Assembly (NCBI RefSeq): GCF_016807185.1
Contig: NZ_JAEVYN010000001.1
Coordinates: 434,001 to 498,000 of the forward strand
DNA from: Leptolyngbya sp. Cla-17
GTDB lineage: Bacteria > Cyanobacteriota > Cyanobacteriia > Leptolyngbyales > Leptolyngbyaceae
Direction: 5' to 3'
DNA length: 64,000 bases
Under the pieces are notes generated by a model. The model had not been told where the DNA came from. It ran no database searches and saw only the letters and a program-made list of their open reading frames with translations. Below are positions 25,931 to 35,517 of the stretch, in pieces. The position numbers and the translations under genes are program-made. Every line of letters starts with the position of its first letter. Position 1 is the stretch's first letter.

Positions 25931-27040
25931 ATGGAATTAATGATTGAAGACTTGATGGAGCAGCTAGTCGAAATGGGCGGTTCTGATCTGCACCTCACCG
26001 CTGGGCTGCCCCCTTACTTCCGCATTAGTGGTCACCTACAACCCATTGGTGATCAAGCACTAACTGCTGAAGAATGTCAACGCCTCATCTTCAGCATGCT
26101 GAATAATACCCAGCGAAAAAATCTTGAACAAAACTGGGAATTAGATTGCTCCTATGGCGTTAGAGGGTTAGCTCGCTTTCGCGTCAATGTTTATAAAGAC
26201 CGTGGCACATATGCTGCCTGTCTACGGGCGCTGAGTTCCAAAATTCCTAACTTTGACAAACTGGGACTACCTGATGTTGTGCGAGAAATGGCAGAAAAGC
26301 CCAGAGGATTGATTTTGGTGACCGGGCCAACTGGGTCTGGCAAAACTACCACCCTCGCTGCCATGATTGACCTGATCAATCGCACCCGCGCCGAACATAT
26401 TCTTACAATCGAAGACCCCATCGAATTTGTCTATGAACCTATTAAAAGTTTGATTCACCAACGTCAACTTGGAGAAGATACCAAGAGCTTTGCCAATGCA
26501 TTGAAAGCAGCCTTGCGGGAAGACCCAGACATTGTTCTGGTAGGTGAAATGCGCGACTTGGAAACTATTTCCCTTGCTATCAGCGCTGCAGAAACAGGTC
26601 ACCTTGTTTTTGGCACCCTGCACACCAGTTCTGCTTCGCAAACCGTTGATCGGATCATTGACGTCTTTCCTGCTGACAAACAAACCCAGGTAAGAGTACA
26701 GCTTTCTAATTCCTTGGTGGCTGTCTTCAGTCAAACCTTAGTTCCCAAAAAGAGCCCCAAACCCGGTGAATATGGTCGGACGATGGCACAAGAGATCATG
26801 ATTATTACTCCGGCGATCTCTAACCTGATTCGAGAAGGAAAAACTGCTCAAATTTACTCTGCTATTCAAACAGGCGGTAAGTTAGGGATGCAAACCCTGG
26901 AAACAGTGCTAGCAAACCAATACAAACAAAATATCATTACCTTTGAAGCCGCGATGTCTAAGACTTCTCGACCCGATGAATTGCAGCGGCTTATTGGAAA
27001 CTCCCCTGCTCCTGCTCAAGCGGGTGCTGCACGTCGATAG
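25931..27040 (+). CDS. pilT: Type IV pilus retraction ATPase PilT
   Basis: A 369-residue hexameric retraction motor. An N-terminal PAS-like domain (GGSDLHLTAGLPPYFRISG) is followed by Walker A GPTGSGKTTTLAAM, Walker B DPDIVLVGEMRDLET and the His box TLHTSSA. The C-terminal retraction motif is AISNLIREGK, close to the classical AIRNLIRE. The ATG at 25931 has AGAAGGAGC just upstream. Confidence 0.95.
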   Translation: MELMIEDLMEQLVEMGGSDLHLTAGLPPYFRISGHLQPIGDQALTAEECQRLIFSMLNNTQRKNLEQNWELDCSYGVRGLARFRVNVYKDRGTYAACLRALSSKIPNFDKLGLPDVVREMAEKPRGLILVTGPTGSGKTTTLAAMIDLINRTRAEHILTIEDPIEFVYEPIKSLIHQRQLGEDTKSFANALKAALREDPDIVLVGEMRDLETISLAISAAETGHLVFGTLHTSSASQTVDRIIDVFPADKQTQVRVQLSNSLVAVFSQTLVPKKSPKPGEYGRTMAQEIMIITPAISNLIREGKTAQIYSAIQTGGKLGMQTLETVLANQYKQNIITFEAAMSKTSRPDELQRLIGNSPAPAQAGAARR

Positions 27041-27046
27041 ATAAAA

Positions 27047-27092
27047 TATGCCGCTCTAATATTTCCAAGCTATCTTATGCAAAAGCGGCATA
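27047..27092 (+). terminator. 9-bp hairpin between pilT and pilC
   Basis: TATGCCGCT (27047-27055) and AGCGGCATA (27084-27092) are exact reverse complements with a 28-nt loop. No T run follows, so it may instead modulate mRNA stability between the two pilus genes. Confidence 0.4.
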
Positions 27093-27140
27093 ATTGCATT
27101 GTAATTTGCACGTTTTATTCAACCCCACAGGTACTTAGAT

Positions 27141-28364
27141 ATGCCGACTTTTGTTGCTCGTGTTCAAGACGGTAGCGGCAGCCGAACAGAAAGAATTGTT
27201 GCAGAGTCCCTTCGGGAAGCTCGGGCTTCTTTTAGAGAAAGAGGAATACTCGTCAAAGAACTCAAGCAGCAAGAAAGACTATCGTTTAACTTTAGCCTAA
27301 AGGGTCTGCGTGACTCCACGGCAAGGGTAACAGTTAAGGATAAAGCAATATTTTCTCGACAGTTCGCGGCGCTGGTCAACGCAGGCGTGGCGATGGTTAG
27401 AGGTTTGGGGGTTTTATCTGAGCAATGCGAAAATCCAAAGTTGAAAAGAGCACTGTTGGGTGTGAGTGCAGATGTGCAGCAGGGCGTAAGCCTGTCGGAT
27501 TCTATGCGTAAATATCCTGAGTGTTTTGATGCTCTGTACGTCGCCATGATTCAGGCGGGAGAAGTGGGTGGGGTTTTAGATGAGGTACTTAACCGTTTAG
27601 CGAAGCTTTTAGAAGATGTGGCTCGTTTGCAGAACCAAATCAAAGCGGCAATGTCCTATCCAGTAACGGTAGGCTCATTAGCAATTTTGATCTTCTTTGG
27701 TATGGTGCGCTTCTTGTTGCCAATTTTTGCCACAATTTTTGCCGATATTGGCGTTGAGTTGCCAGCCTTTACCCAGGCAATGATGAATATTAGCTACTTT
27801 GTTCAGAATATTTTCAATGTTGCAATGACGATAGCGGTTGTAGTAGGAGTAGTATTCGCTTACAAGCAATATTACAAAACACGGCTTGGTAAAGAAACCG
27901 TTGATCGCATTATGTTAAAAATGCCCTTATTTGGAGACTTAATTCAAAAAAGTGCAACTGCCCGTTTTTGTCGTACCTTTGGCTCGCTGACTCGCTCTGG
28001 AGTCCCGATTCTGACCTGCCTGGAAATTGTGCGTGACACTGCGGGGAACCAGATTATTGCCAATGCAGTTGATGAAGCTCGCCGCGAGATTCAAACTGGA
28101 GGCATGATTAGTATTGCGTTGCAGAAGGAGCAGGTTTTTCCCTTGATGGCAATTCAAATGATTAGCATTGGAGAAGAGACAGGAGAACTGGACAAAATGC
28201 TTTCTAAAGTTGCCGACTTTTATGAGGATGAAGTGGAGCAAGCGGTTAAAGCACTGACCAGCATTATGGAGCCCATCATGATCGTGCTGTTGGGAGGTAT
28301 GGTTGGGTCAATTTTGCTGGCGATGTACTTGCCAATGTTTGCCGTATTCGAAAAATTGGGCTAA
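27141..28364 (+). CDS. pilC: Type IV pilus inner-membrane platform protein PilC
   Basis: A 407-residue GspF/PilC family protein. Two repeated T2SSF cytoplasmic domains (about 70-195 and 273-395; FSRQFAALVNAGVAMVRGL and FCRTFGSLTRSGVPILTCL), each followed by membrane segments, with a third helix in between (about 170-250). It sits at the base of the pilus and links PilB/PilT to pilin. The last helix SIMEPIMIVLLGGMVGSILL is typical. Confidence 0.95.
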   Translation: MPTFVARVQDGSGSRTERIVAESLREARASFRERGILVKELKQQERLSFNFSLKGLRDSTARVTVKDKAIFSRQFAALVNAGVAMVRGLGVLSEQCENPKLKRALLGVSADVQQGVSLSDSMRKYPECFDALYVAMIQAGEVGGVLDEVLNRLAKLLEDVARLQNQIKAAMSYPVTVGSLAILIFFGMVRFLLPIFATIFADIGVELPAFTQAMMNISYFVQNIFNVAMTIAVVVGVVFAYKQYYKTRLGKETVDRIMLKMPLFGDLIQKSATARFCRTFGSLTRSGVPILTCLEIVRDTAGNQIIANAVDEARREIQTGGMISIALQKEQVFPLMAIQMISIGEETGELDKMLSKVADFYEDEVEQAVKALTSIMEPIMIVLLGGMVGSILLAMYLPMFAVFEKLG

Positions 28365-28377
28365 AGCAATCTAGATT

Positions 28378-28998
28378 ATGGTGACTCAAAAAGTTTTCTA
28401 TGAAGAAGCTTTAGCAGAATATAGTGACGCTACAGCAGCGATCGCTCTTTTAAGGCAATATCGACCTTATCTGGAAATGATTCCCAGTATGCGTCGCCCA
28501 GATGAAAGCCTGATTACGATTCCCCTACCGATTATTCGACTGCGGGGAGAGAGAGCTATTGCATCATCCAGTGGGGGAATTAGCGTAGGACAAGCAAAAG
28601 AAACCTTATGCCTACCCTGTGATGTTGCAATTTTAATGTGCGATCCGGAATGGAAGATAAAAACTGGCGTGGAGATTTTTCTGTATATCCATCGTCCAGA
28701 AGAAGACTTTTCCGATTTGTTGGGGCGCTGGCGATATACTCAGGTTCATTTGAGTCGGGGCTATGAGTGGGATATGCCTTCTCGCTATCGTCACATTCTG
28801 AGCGAAGGGGCAGACAGCACCTACCCCCTATTTGTGATTTTTGAAGGTACACCAGAGCGAATTAAGCGGGGTTTGAAAGGAGCTTATTTACCGTTTGTTA
28901 CTCGTCGCGATCCCGATGAGGCGATCGCAGAAGATGTAGTAGAACTTTCAGAAGCAGAAGCCCTTTGGATGGACGATCAAGATACTCTGCGCGATTAA
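28378..28998 (+). CDS. Conserved protein of unknown function after pilC
   Basis: A 206-residue soluble protein with no recognised domain. Motifs that stand out are RPDESLITIPLPIIRLRGE, CLPCDVAILMCDP and GRWRYTQVHLSRGYEWD. It starts 13 bp after pilC, so it is probably the last gene of the pilus operon. The last 101 bp overlap the 3' end of the convergent CHASE2-kinase gene. Confidence 0.7.
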   Translation: MVTQKVFYEEALAEYSDATAAIALLRQYRPYLEMIPSMRRPDESLITIPLPIIRLRGERAIASSSGGISVGQAKETLCLPCDVAILMCDPEWKIKTGVEIFLYIHRPEEDFSDLLGRWRYTQVHLSRGYEWDMPSRYRHILSEGADSTYPLFVIFEGTPERIKRGLKGAYLPFVTRRDPDEAIAEDVVELSEAEALWMDDQDTLRD

Positions 28999-31507
28999 AG
29001 CAGGTTGTAATTGCTATCAGCAGACAACTAAAGAAATCTTGTGAGTTATCTATTGAGCCACCAGCAGGATCAGTGTCACTTAGTTGGAGAGCGCTAAAAG
29101 TGTCGGGCCACGCTCTTGTTTCTTCTAAACTCATCTCTGTAGGATCTTGTGGTGAGGCATCCTCTGTAGAATTTGTTTGCTCCCACAGATGCTTAGTATT
29201 TTCGAAAAGTGGCTTCAAGGCCGCCAAAGCATCAGTCGCTGATTGATAACGAGCAAAATGATCAGAAGACACCATCTTATCTAGAATTTCGGCAAGAGCA
29301 TGGCTCACGCGAATGTTTTCTTTCCATTGAAATTTATCAGTACTAGGATCTCGCTTCTGATTTAACTCTTTAGCAGATAGTCCAGTTAACGCCAAGATGC
29401 CTACAATACCAACTGAATAAATATCGCTGCTGAGACGAGGACGACCATGGGCTTGTTCAGGTGCCATAAAGCCATCAGTTCCTATGGCAACAGTCGCTCT
29501 ATCAATGGATTGAGTATCGCCTACTTGCTCAATTTGCTGCTCGATTTCTTTTACAGCACCAAAGTCGATCAAAACGAGTTTGCCATCCGCTTGTCGCCGA
29601 ATGATGTTAGCAGGTTTAATGTCACGATGAATTACACCATGATCATGAACAAATTTTAGAACTTGCAGCAGGTCTTGCAAAATATCAACAACTTTGCGTT
29701 CGGGTAGCCGTCCTGATGAATGGCTTCCAAACAGTTCATGTTGAAGGGATTCGCCCTTAATGTAGTCCTGGACAAGATAAAATTCATCTTCTCGATAGGT
29801 AAGTAGCCGCGGAATTTGATCATGTATTCCGAGTCGTTCCAGCACTTCCGCTTCTCGCTTAAATAATTTTTTTGCTAACTCAATCGCCCTAGGCTTAGTG
29901 TTGACAGGGCGTAACTGTTTGACAACACACAGCGGGTTCTTCGGTCGGTTAGTATCTTGTGCTCTGTAAGTTTTACCGAATCCGCCAGAGCCAATCTCTT
30001 TCAGGACCTTATAACGTCCATCAAGCGTTTTGCCAATAATGTCTTGGTTTTGTTCATCCATAACACCCCGAAGATCGCTGTCTCCGCTGGCGTAGATGAA
30101 ATTCTTCACATCTTGAGATGCACCGTGCTGTTGAAGAGCTTGGCGACGTTGCTGGTTAGCGCGCTGCTGTTGTAGTTTCTCGCTCGTGATGCCTGTAATC
30201 AAATAAGAGGCTCCACTCAGAACGATCGCTACAACTGGCATCGCTGTCGGTAAAATCAACCGTCCAGCTACAAACACGCTGTAGCTAATACTTATCCAGC
30301 CTAAAGCCAACACGATCGCTGTGCCAAAGCGGCGTAGAGGACCAACCTTACGATCATGGCTTTGTACATAGCCCGCAAATAATACCAACAGGACTACAAA
30401 TACACCCTGCGCTGGCAAACTGGGGATCGCCGTTGAAATGGATCGGTTTTCTAGCAGGGTAGCGATCGAATTGGCATTCACCTCCACCCCTTGCATTATG
30501 CCAAAGGGCGTGGAATGAAAATCTTTATATGGTTCTCCTGTTGGACCAATTAAAACAAGCTTTCCTTCAAAGGTTTTGTTACGGCGATGATTTTTCCATG
30601 TTTCTGGGTCTAGTAATTCCCAAAAGGAGACCTGAGTAAAGGTTTCCGTGGGTCCATAAAAAAAGATATTTTCGCCCTTCGGTGGCTGATAAGTAAGCTT
30701 GCCTGCATTCAGTGCTGCTTGAGCAAACGATGGATACTGACTCGCCATCCGCGCAAAAATTTTGGCATCTTGAGGATTACCGGCTTGTGCCAAGTCGAAT
30801 TCAACTCGTCGAGGATATTCACTGGGAAGTGCATGAATTTTATCGTTCGCTTCAGTTGGATAATTAATTGATCCCATCGAGCTAGGCTGCGTCTGAAATA
30901 TTTCTTGGGGTGAAATAATCTGATGCACCAGCCCAATGTTCAAGGTGTCTTCAGCATACAGAACTGGTAAAGTAACGCGCCCAGCATAGCGCTGCAAGGT
31001 TTTTTGAAGCCGCAGATCATCTTGTATGCCATGACTACTGGGCGTGTCAAAAATCAGATCTACTGCAACAGATTTTGCACCGGCACTCATCAAGCGATCA
31101 ATTGCTTGAGCGTAGGCTGCTCGCTTCCAAGGAGCAGTAGTTAGCGGTTCTAAATAGGCATACTTTTTAGAATCGACTGCATAATTACTCCTTGCCTGGG
31201 AATTGGAGTATTCATCGATTTTGACAATAATGACTTCACTCGGCGGGATGACAGTGCCGCGAAGGTTGAAAAACCGGGATTGCACCTGTCTATCTAAAAA
31301 CTGTGATGTTGAGCCACCCGCTACTGATAAACCTGCAGTAACAGCACAGATAGTCAGCAGTCCATGACCTACATTTGAAGCATCCCGAATATTGATCTGT
31401 CGCAATGTAGCCAAACGACGAGAAACAAAATTTCGCAAAAGTCGCTTAAACCCGGCTGACTCAGCAATAAGCGTTTTGGCTTGAGGGTGTGATGATTCTT
31501 GCGACAT
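28898..31507 (-). CDS. CHASE2 sensor Ser/Thr protein kinase
   Basis: An 869-residue membrane kinase. A first transmembrane helix at about 48-68, then an extracytoplasmic CHASE2 sensor domain (about 75-365: VQSRFFNLRGTVIPPSEVII), three membrane helices (about 370-450), then a Hanks-type kinase (about 492-760). Kinase motifs are complete: GSGGFGKTY, VVKQL (ATP Lys), HRDIKPANI, DFGAV and MAPEQ. Ligand and targets are unknown. The C-terminal tail of about 100 residues has no domain, and its last 33 codons overlap the pilC-linked gene on the other strand. Confidence 0.93.
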   Translation of the reverse strand: MSQESSHPQAKTLIAESAGFKRLLRNFVSRRLATLRQINIRDASNVGHGLLTICAVTAGLSVAGGSTSQFLDRQVQSRFFNLRGTVIPPSEVIIVKIDEYSNSQARSNYAVDSKKYAYLEPLTTAPWKRAAYAQAIDRLMSAGAKSVAVDLIFDTPSSHGIQDDLRLQKTLQRYAGRVTLPVLYAEDTLNIGLVHQIISPQEIFQTQPSSMGSINYPTEANDKIHALPSEYPRRVEFDLAQAGNPQDAKIFARMASQYPSFAQAALNAGKLTYQPPKGENIFFYGPTETFTQVSFWELLDPETWKNHRRNKTFEGKLVLIGPTGEPYKDFHSTPFGIMQGVEVNANSIATLLENRSISTAIPSLPAQGVFVVLLVLFAGYVQSHDRKVGPLRRFGTAIVLALGWISISYSVFVAGRLILPTAMPVVAIVLSGASYLITGITSEKLQQQRANQQRRQALQQHGASQDVKNFIYASGDSDLRGVMDEQNQDIIGKTLDGRYKVLKEIGSGGFGKTYRAQDTNRPKNPLCVVKQLRPVNTKPRAIELAKKLFKREAEVLERLGIHDQIPRLLTYREDEFYLVQDYIKGESLQHELFGSHSSGRLPERKVVDILQDLLQVLKFVHDHGVIHRDIKPANIIRRQADGKLVLIDFGAVKEIEQQIEQVGDTQSIDRATVAIGTDGFMAPEQAHGRPRLSSDIYSVGIVGILALTGLSAKELNQKRDPSTDKFQWKENIRVSHALAEILDKMVSSDHFARYQSATDALAALKPLFENTKHLWEQTNSTEDASPQDPTEMSLEETRAWPDTFSALQLSDTDPAGGSIDNSQDFFSCLLIAITTCFNRAEYLDRPSKGLLLLKVLLHLLRSPHRDRDE

Positions 31508-32267
31508 GATTAAAACTCAGGCAAAATGCTGCCATGCTTAACTTTAAGGGAAGTTATGAGATGGGGCAATGTGACGATCGCTACCATAATCAATTCTATT
31601 TAAGTAGGTTGCCCTGATTGAAAAGTCCACTTTTCCCATTTCAATCATCCTATAGAAAGGGAAAGGGGCTTTGAAAGCTTAAGCTCATTTATTACTGGCT
31701 TCCCTTTTGCCCTTGTACTCCCACCGCAGAGCCTACACTATTAAAGCCTGTTTGCAGATGCATGCTAGCTCTTATCCTAACTTCTTTAGAGTAGCAAAAA
31801 AGCTATTAGAGTACGGTGTTACTGGTTCATCTCATATTTCATCAGCGAAATTTCAACAGTAAAATTTTATTTTTCGTGATTGTGACACACTTCTTCAAAT
31901 TAAATCGGTAGAATCTTTAGTAATCCTTGAAAACTTCGTAACTGCAATTTTCTAAATAGAAAGAGATAGGCCTATTTTTCAAAACAAGCTAAGTTCATCT
32001 GATTAAGGAAATAATTAAGCGTCAAATTATGTGGATATTGGTATTACTCAATTAATAGCTTGCAATTAAAGATACTTCAACCATACTGATTTCGTAAGTT
32101 TTGGAGAAATATATTGTTCCAGACTTGCTTTAGTTACAAAGCATACATTTCTATCTTTTGTAGATATAAATTGGCTCTATAGGTTGCTACTGAGCAGTTC
32201 TAGTTACTCTAAATTAACTTGTTACAATTAGTCATTAAAATATTTAACTTCTAGGTTTTGATTTTTT
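31508..32267. other. 760-bp AT-rich gene-free region
   Basis: No convincing ORF, tRNA or strong terminator on either strand. It must hold the promoters of the divergent CHASE2-kinase and LabA-like genes. A short palindrome (GAAAAGT cc ACTTTTC) lies near 31621. A 34-codon plus-strand ORF at 31758 is not supported. A small RNA cannot be excluded. Confidence 0.5.
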
Positions 32268-32786
32268 ATGAAGTATTCGATGAACCGTCTTTCTATTTTT
32301 GTAGACGGTAACAACATGTTTTATGCTCAGCAAAAGAATGGGTGGTTCTTTGATCCAAAGCGCGTTTTAGAATACTTTACCTGTGAAGCTGACACTGTTT
32401 TAGTCAATGCATTTTGGTACACGGGACTTAAAGATTTGCAAGACCAGCGAGGTTTTCGCGATGCTCTAATTAGCCTGGGTTATACCGTAAGAACCAAGAT
32501 TTTGAAAGAGTACTATGACGATAGTTCGGGGCGCTACTCGCAAAAAGCGAACCTGGATATTGAAATCGTGGTGGATATGTTTAATACCGTCGATCAATAC
32601 GATCGCGTGATTTTATTTAGCGGGGATGGTGACTTTGAGCGGGCGATCGAATTACTTCGCGGCAAAAGCACGCACATCATCGTCGTTTCCACTGAAGGAA
32701 TGATTGCGCGCGAACTTCGTAACGCCACTGATCACTACATTGACTTAAACGATATTCGCAAAGAAATCGAAAAAACTGATTTATAG
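32268..32786 (+). CDS. LabA-like NYN-domain protein
   Basis: A 172-residue NYN (PIN-like) domain protein. Acidic active-site motifs are FVDGNNMFY near the start and LFSGDGDFERAIELL at about residues 121-135, with KANLDIEIVVDM between. LabA in Synechococcus elongatus affects circadian repression of kaiBC; other NYN proteins are RNases. Paralogues exist in many cyanobacteria, so orthology to labA is unproven. ATG 32280 is an alternative start. Confidence 0.85.
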   Translation: MKYSMNRLSIFVDGNNMFYAQQKNGWFFDPKRVLEYFTCEADTVLVNAFWYTGLKDLQDQRGFRDALISLGYTVRTKILKEYYDDSSGRYSQKANLDIEIVVDMFNTVDQYDRVILFSGDGDFERAIELLRGKSTHIIVVSTEGMIARELRNATDHYIDLNDIRKEIEKTDL

Positions 32787-32996
32787 AAACTTTGTCCCAC
32801 ACAATTTAAAGAATTAGTCTTAGAGACATAATCATTCAAGCAAATATTTGCTCTTAACCATCCAAGATACTGAGAGAAATATCTAATTTATTTATTGAAA
32901 ATGTGATAAAAATCCTTGAATTATTTCTAACCCGTTTAAAACAAGCGGTAGGCTAGTAATTAGAACGATTGTTTATGTAGGACTCTTGCTCAATTT

Positions 32997-34649
32997 ATGG
33001 ACACTCAGCTTCAGCCCGACCGGATTATCATCTTTGACACCACACTTCGGGATGGCGAACAATCTCCCGGTGCAACGCTTAACGTGGACGAAAAGCTGGC
33101 GATCGCACGGCAACTGGCAAGACTGGGTGTTGATGTGATTGAAGCAGGGTTTCCTTACTCCAGCCCTGGCGATTTTGAAGCGGTTCAAAAGATTGCTCAA
33201 ACGGTTGGCATTCCGGATGGTCCGATCATTTGTGGGTTAGCACGCGCTAATCGACCGGATATTAAGGCAGCCGCAGAAGCGGTGAAACCTGCGGCTCATC
33301 ACCGAATTCATACCTTCATTGCCACCTCCGATATTCACTTGGAATATAAGCTGCGGAAAACCCGTGCTGAGGTGAAAGCGATCGCCGCAGACATGGTTGC
33401 CTACGCAAAATCCTTCGTTGATGACGTGGAGTTTTCGCCCGAAGATGCAGTACGTAGCGATCCTGATTTTCTCTACGAAGTGTTGGAGCAGGCGATCTCT
33501 GCCGGTGCCACCACCATTAATATCCCCGATACGGTGGGTTACACCACTCCCACAGAATTTGGCGCACTGATTCGCGGCATTAAGGAAAACGTCCCCAACA
33601 TCGACCAGGCAATTATTTCCGTGCATGGTCATAACGATTTGGGTTTAGCCGTCGCCAACTTCTTGGAAGCGGTGAAGAATGGCGCACGCCAATTAGAATG
33701 CACCATCAACGGCATCGGCGAACGGGCTGGAAATGCAGCATTGGAAGAATTGGTAATGGCACTGCATGTTCGACGGCAGTACTTTAATCCGTTCTTGGGT
33801 CGTCCGGTTGAGTCAGAGAAACCCCTGACAAAAATCGATACGCGCCAGCTCTATAAAACATCCCGGTTGGTTTCTACGTTAACAGGAATGCTGGTGCAGC
33901 CGAATAAGGCGATCGTCGGTGCCAACGCATTCGCCCACGAATCTGGCATTCATCAAGATGGCGTGTTGAAAAACAAGCTGACCTACGAGATTATGGATGC
34001 CCAATCGATTGGCTTAACCGACAACCAAATTGTGTTGGGTAAATTGTCGGGTCGCAATGCCTTCCGCACTCGGCTGAAAGAATTAGGCTTCGATTTGACG
34101 GATCAAGATCTAAATAAAGCATTTGTGCGCTTTAAGGAATTGGCAGACAAGAAAAAGGAAATCACCGATTGGGATCTAGAGGCGATCGTGCATGATGAGA
34201 CTCAGCAGGCACCGGATTTATTTCGATTGGAACGAGTGCAAGTGTCCTGCGGTGATCATGCCTGTCCGACAGCAACCGTGACCCTAAGAACGCCTGATGG
34301 TCAAGAGCGAACGGACGCTGCGATTGGAACGGGACCTGTCGATGCCATCTATAAAGCAATCAATCGCGTGGTGACAGTGCCAAATGAATTGATTGAGTTT
34401 TCGGTGCAGTCGGTTACTGCGGGAATTGATGCGATTGGGGAGGTTACGATTCGGCTCCGCAATGGCGATCGCATTTTCTCGGGTCACTCCGCCAACACCG
34501 ATATTGTGGTTGCCTCAGCTCAAGCGTATGTCAATGCACTCAATCGGTTATTTTCTGCCTTACAGCAACAAGAACCGATTTCGGCTCAGAAAAGCGAAAT
34601 TTCTGTAGAACCAGTTAAGGTTTCGGAAGCAACCCCTGTACAGAGCTAG
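32997..34649 (+). CDS. leuA: 2-isopropylmalate synthase
   Basis: A 550-residue enzyme condensing acetyl-CoA with 2-oxoisovalerate, the first committed step of leucine synthesis. The TIM-barrel part has DTTLRDGEQSPG, GFPYSSPGDF and the metal-binding HGHNDLGLAVAN, then NGIGERAGNAALEE. The C-terminal third (about 390-510) is the leucine-sensing regulatory domain, with GPVDAIYKAINRVV. Length fits bacterial LeuA. No attenuator leader was found. Confidence 0.96.
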   Translation: MDTQLQPDRIIIFDTTLRDGEQSPGATLNVDEKLAIARQLARLGVDVIEAGFPYSSPGDFEAVQKIAQTVGIPDGPIICGLARANRPDIKAAAEAVKPAAHHRIHTFIATSDIHLEYKLRKTRAEVKAIAADMVAYAKSFVDDVEFSPEDAVRSDPDFLYEVLEQAISAGATTINIPDTVGYTTPTEFGALIRGIKENVPNIDQAIISVHGHNDLGLAVANFLEAVKNGARQLECTINGIGERAGNAALEELVMALHVRRQYFNPFLGRPVESEKPLTKIDTRQLYKTSRLVSTLTGMLVQPNKAIVGANAFAHESGIHQDGVLKNKLTYEIMDAQSIGLTDNQIVLGKLSGRNAFRTRLKELGFDLTDQDLNKAFVRFKELADKKKEITDWDLEAIVHDETQQAPDLFRLERVQVSCGDHACPTATVTLRTPDGQERTDAAIGTGPVDAIYKAINRVVTVPNELIEFSVQSVTAGIDAIGEVTIRLRNGDRIFSGHSANTDIVVASAQAYVNALNRLFSALQQQEPISAQKSEISVEPVKVSEATPVQS

Positions 34650-34660
34650 TTCAATTTTCG

Positions 34661-34692
34661 CAGTGAGCATTTAGATGTAAAGATGCTCACTG
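34661..34692 (+). terminator. 10-bp hairpin after leuA
   Basis: CAGTGAGCAT (34661-34670) and ATGCTCACTG (34683-34692) pair perfectly around a 12-nt loop, 12 bp after the leuA stop. There is no T run, so termination strength is uncertain. Confidence 0.5.
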
Positions 34693-34734
34693 TGATGAAT
34701 AAAACTGACCCATTGTGGGCAAAGGTTGAAATAG

Positions 34735-35154
34735 ATGGGACCAATCGAGCAGTTCAAGCGCTTACCTTGGCGATCGCTGACTCAGGCGGCCATTATTGTG
34801 GTTTTGGTCGTGACACTATTGGAGTTTGGCATTGCGTTTGGGCTGCAATTTCCTGAAGTCAATGCCGCCCTACGGCTATTATTTAATCCTCCGTTGGGCT
34901 TGCTGACTGAATGCGCGATCGCTTTTGGGCTGGGAATGCTGGCAGTCATTGCCTTAGAGCGCATGGATCGCTCCAACATTCGCGCGGGTAGCCTATGGGG
35001 CTTAGTGCTCTGCGTGGTCGTCGCATTTTTGATTAAAGGATGGTTACCGATTGGCAACGCCTTGTTTAGAGTAGAGCAACTTCAACTAGGTGGATTGCTA
35101 GTCGGCATCTTTTGGCAAGGTCGTCCTTATTGGCGATCGTTTAAACAATGGTAA
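34735..35154 (+). CDS. Small conserved membrane protein
   Basis: A 139-residue protein with about four hydrophobic helices (roughly 18-40, 55-75, 85-102 and 112-128) and short basic ends. No catalytic or transport motif is visible. It converges with the next small gene, stops 4 bp apart. Function unknown. Confidence 0.7.
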   Translation: MGPIEQFKRLPWRSLTQAAIIVVLVVTLLEFGIAFGLQFPEVNAALRLLFNPPLGLLTECAIAFGLGMLAVIALERMDRSNIRAGSLWGLVLCVVVAFLIKGWLPIGNALFRVEQLQLGGLLVGIFWQGRPYWRSFKQW

Positions 35155-35158
35155 ATGC

Positions 35159-35431
35159 CTAAGTTGAGCCTTCGTCGGATTGCTCAAACGCATTTACCAG
35201 CCGTTCTAAGTTATCCGTTAGTCGATCTAACCGCTTCAGCGACTCTTCCTGCACTTCAGCCAACGTTTGCACCGTATCACTCAGGGCGAAAAGTTGGTAG
35301 CCCTGCTGCTGGACTTGATTTGCCAAGGAATCCACCCGTTCTGATAGGCGATCAACTGTTTCTACGGTCGCTAAAACTGCTTCACCAATTTGTTGAACGA
35401 TTGCCTCTAACTGACTTTCTTGCTCATCCAC
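35159..35431 (-). CDS. Small coiled-coil protein
   Basis: A 90-residue protein that is almost entirely heptad helix (IGEAVLATVETVDRLSERVD ... LKRLDRLTDNLERLV). The start is GTG. No membrane segment or known domain. It may be a cytoplasmic scaffold or structural helper; its role is unknown. Confidence 0.6.
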   Translation of the reverse strand: MDEQESQLEAIVQQIGEAVLATVETVDRLSERVDSLANQVQQQGYQLFALSDTVQTLAEVQEESLKRLDRLTDNLERLVNAFEQSDEGST

Positions 35432-35517
35432 CTCAAACTTCTCACTGCTAAAAAGTTACCCTATTGTGCGACCCAGAACCGTCAGGTAGCCAAAACTACG
35501 CATCTTCTTAAGGCTGA

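Noticed and set aside
31758..31862. A 34-codon ORF in the long intergenic region
   Set aside because: No ribosome-binding site, no family resemblance, and this length is expected by chance in AT-rich DNA.
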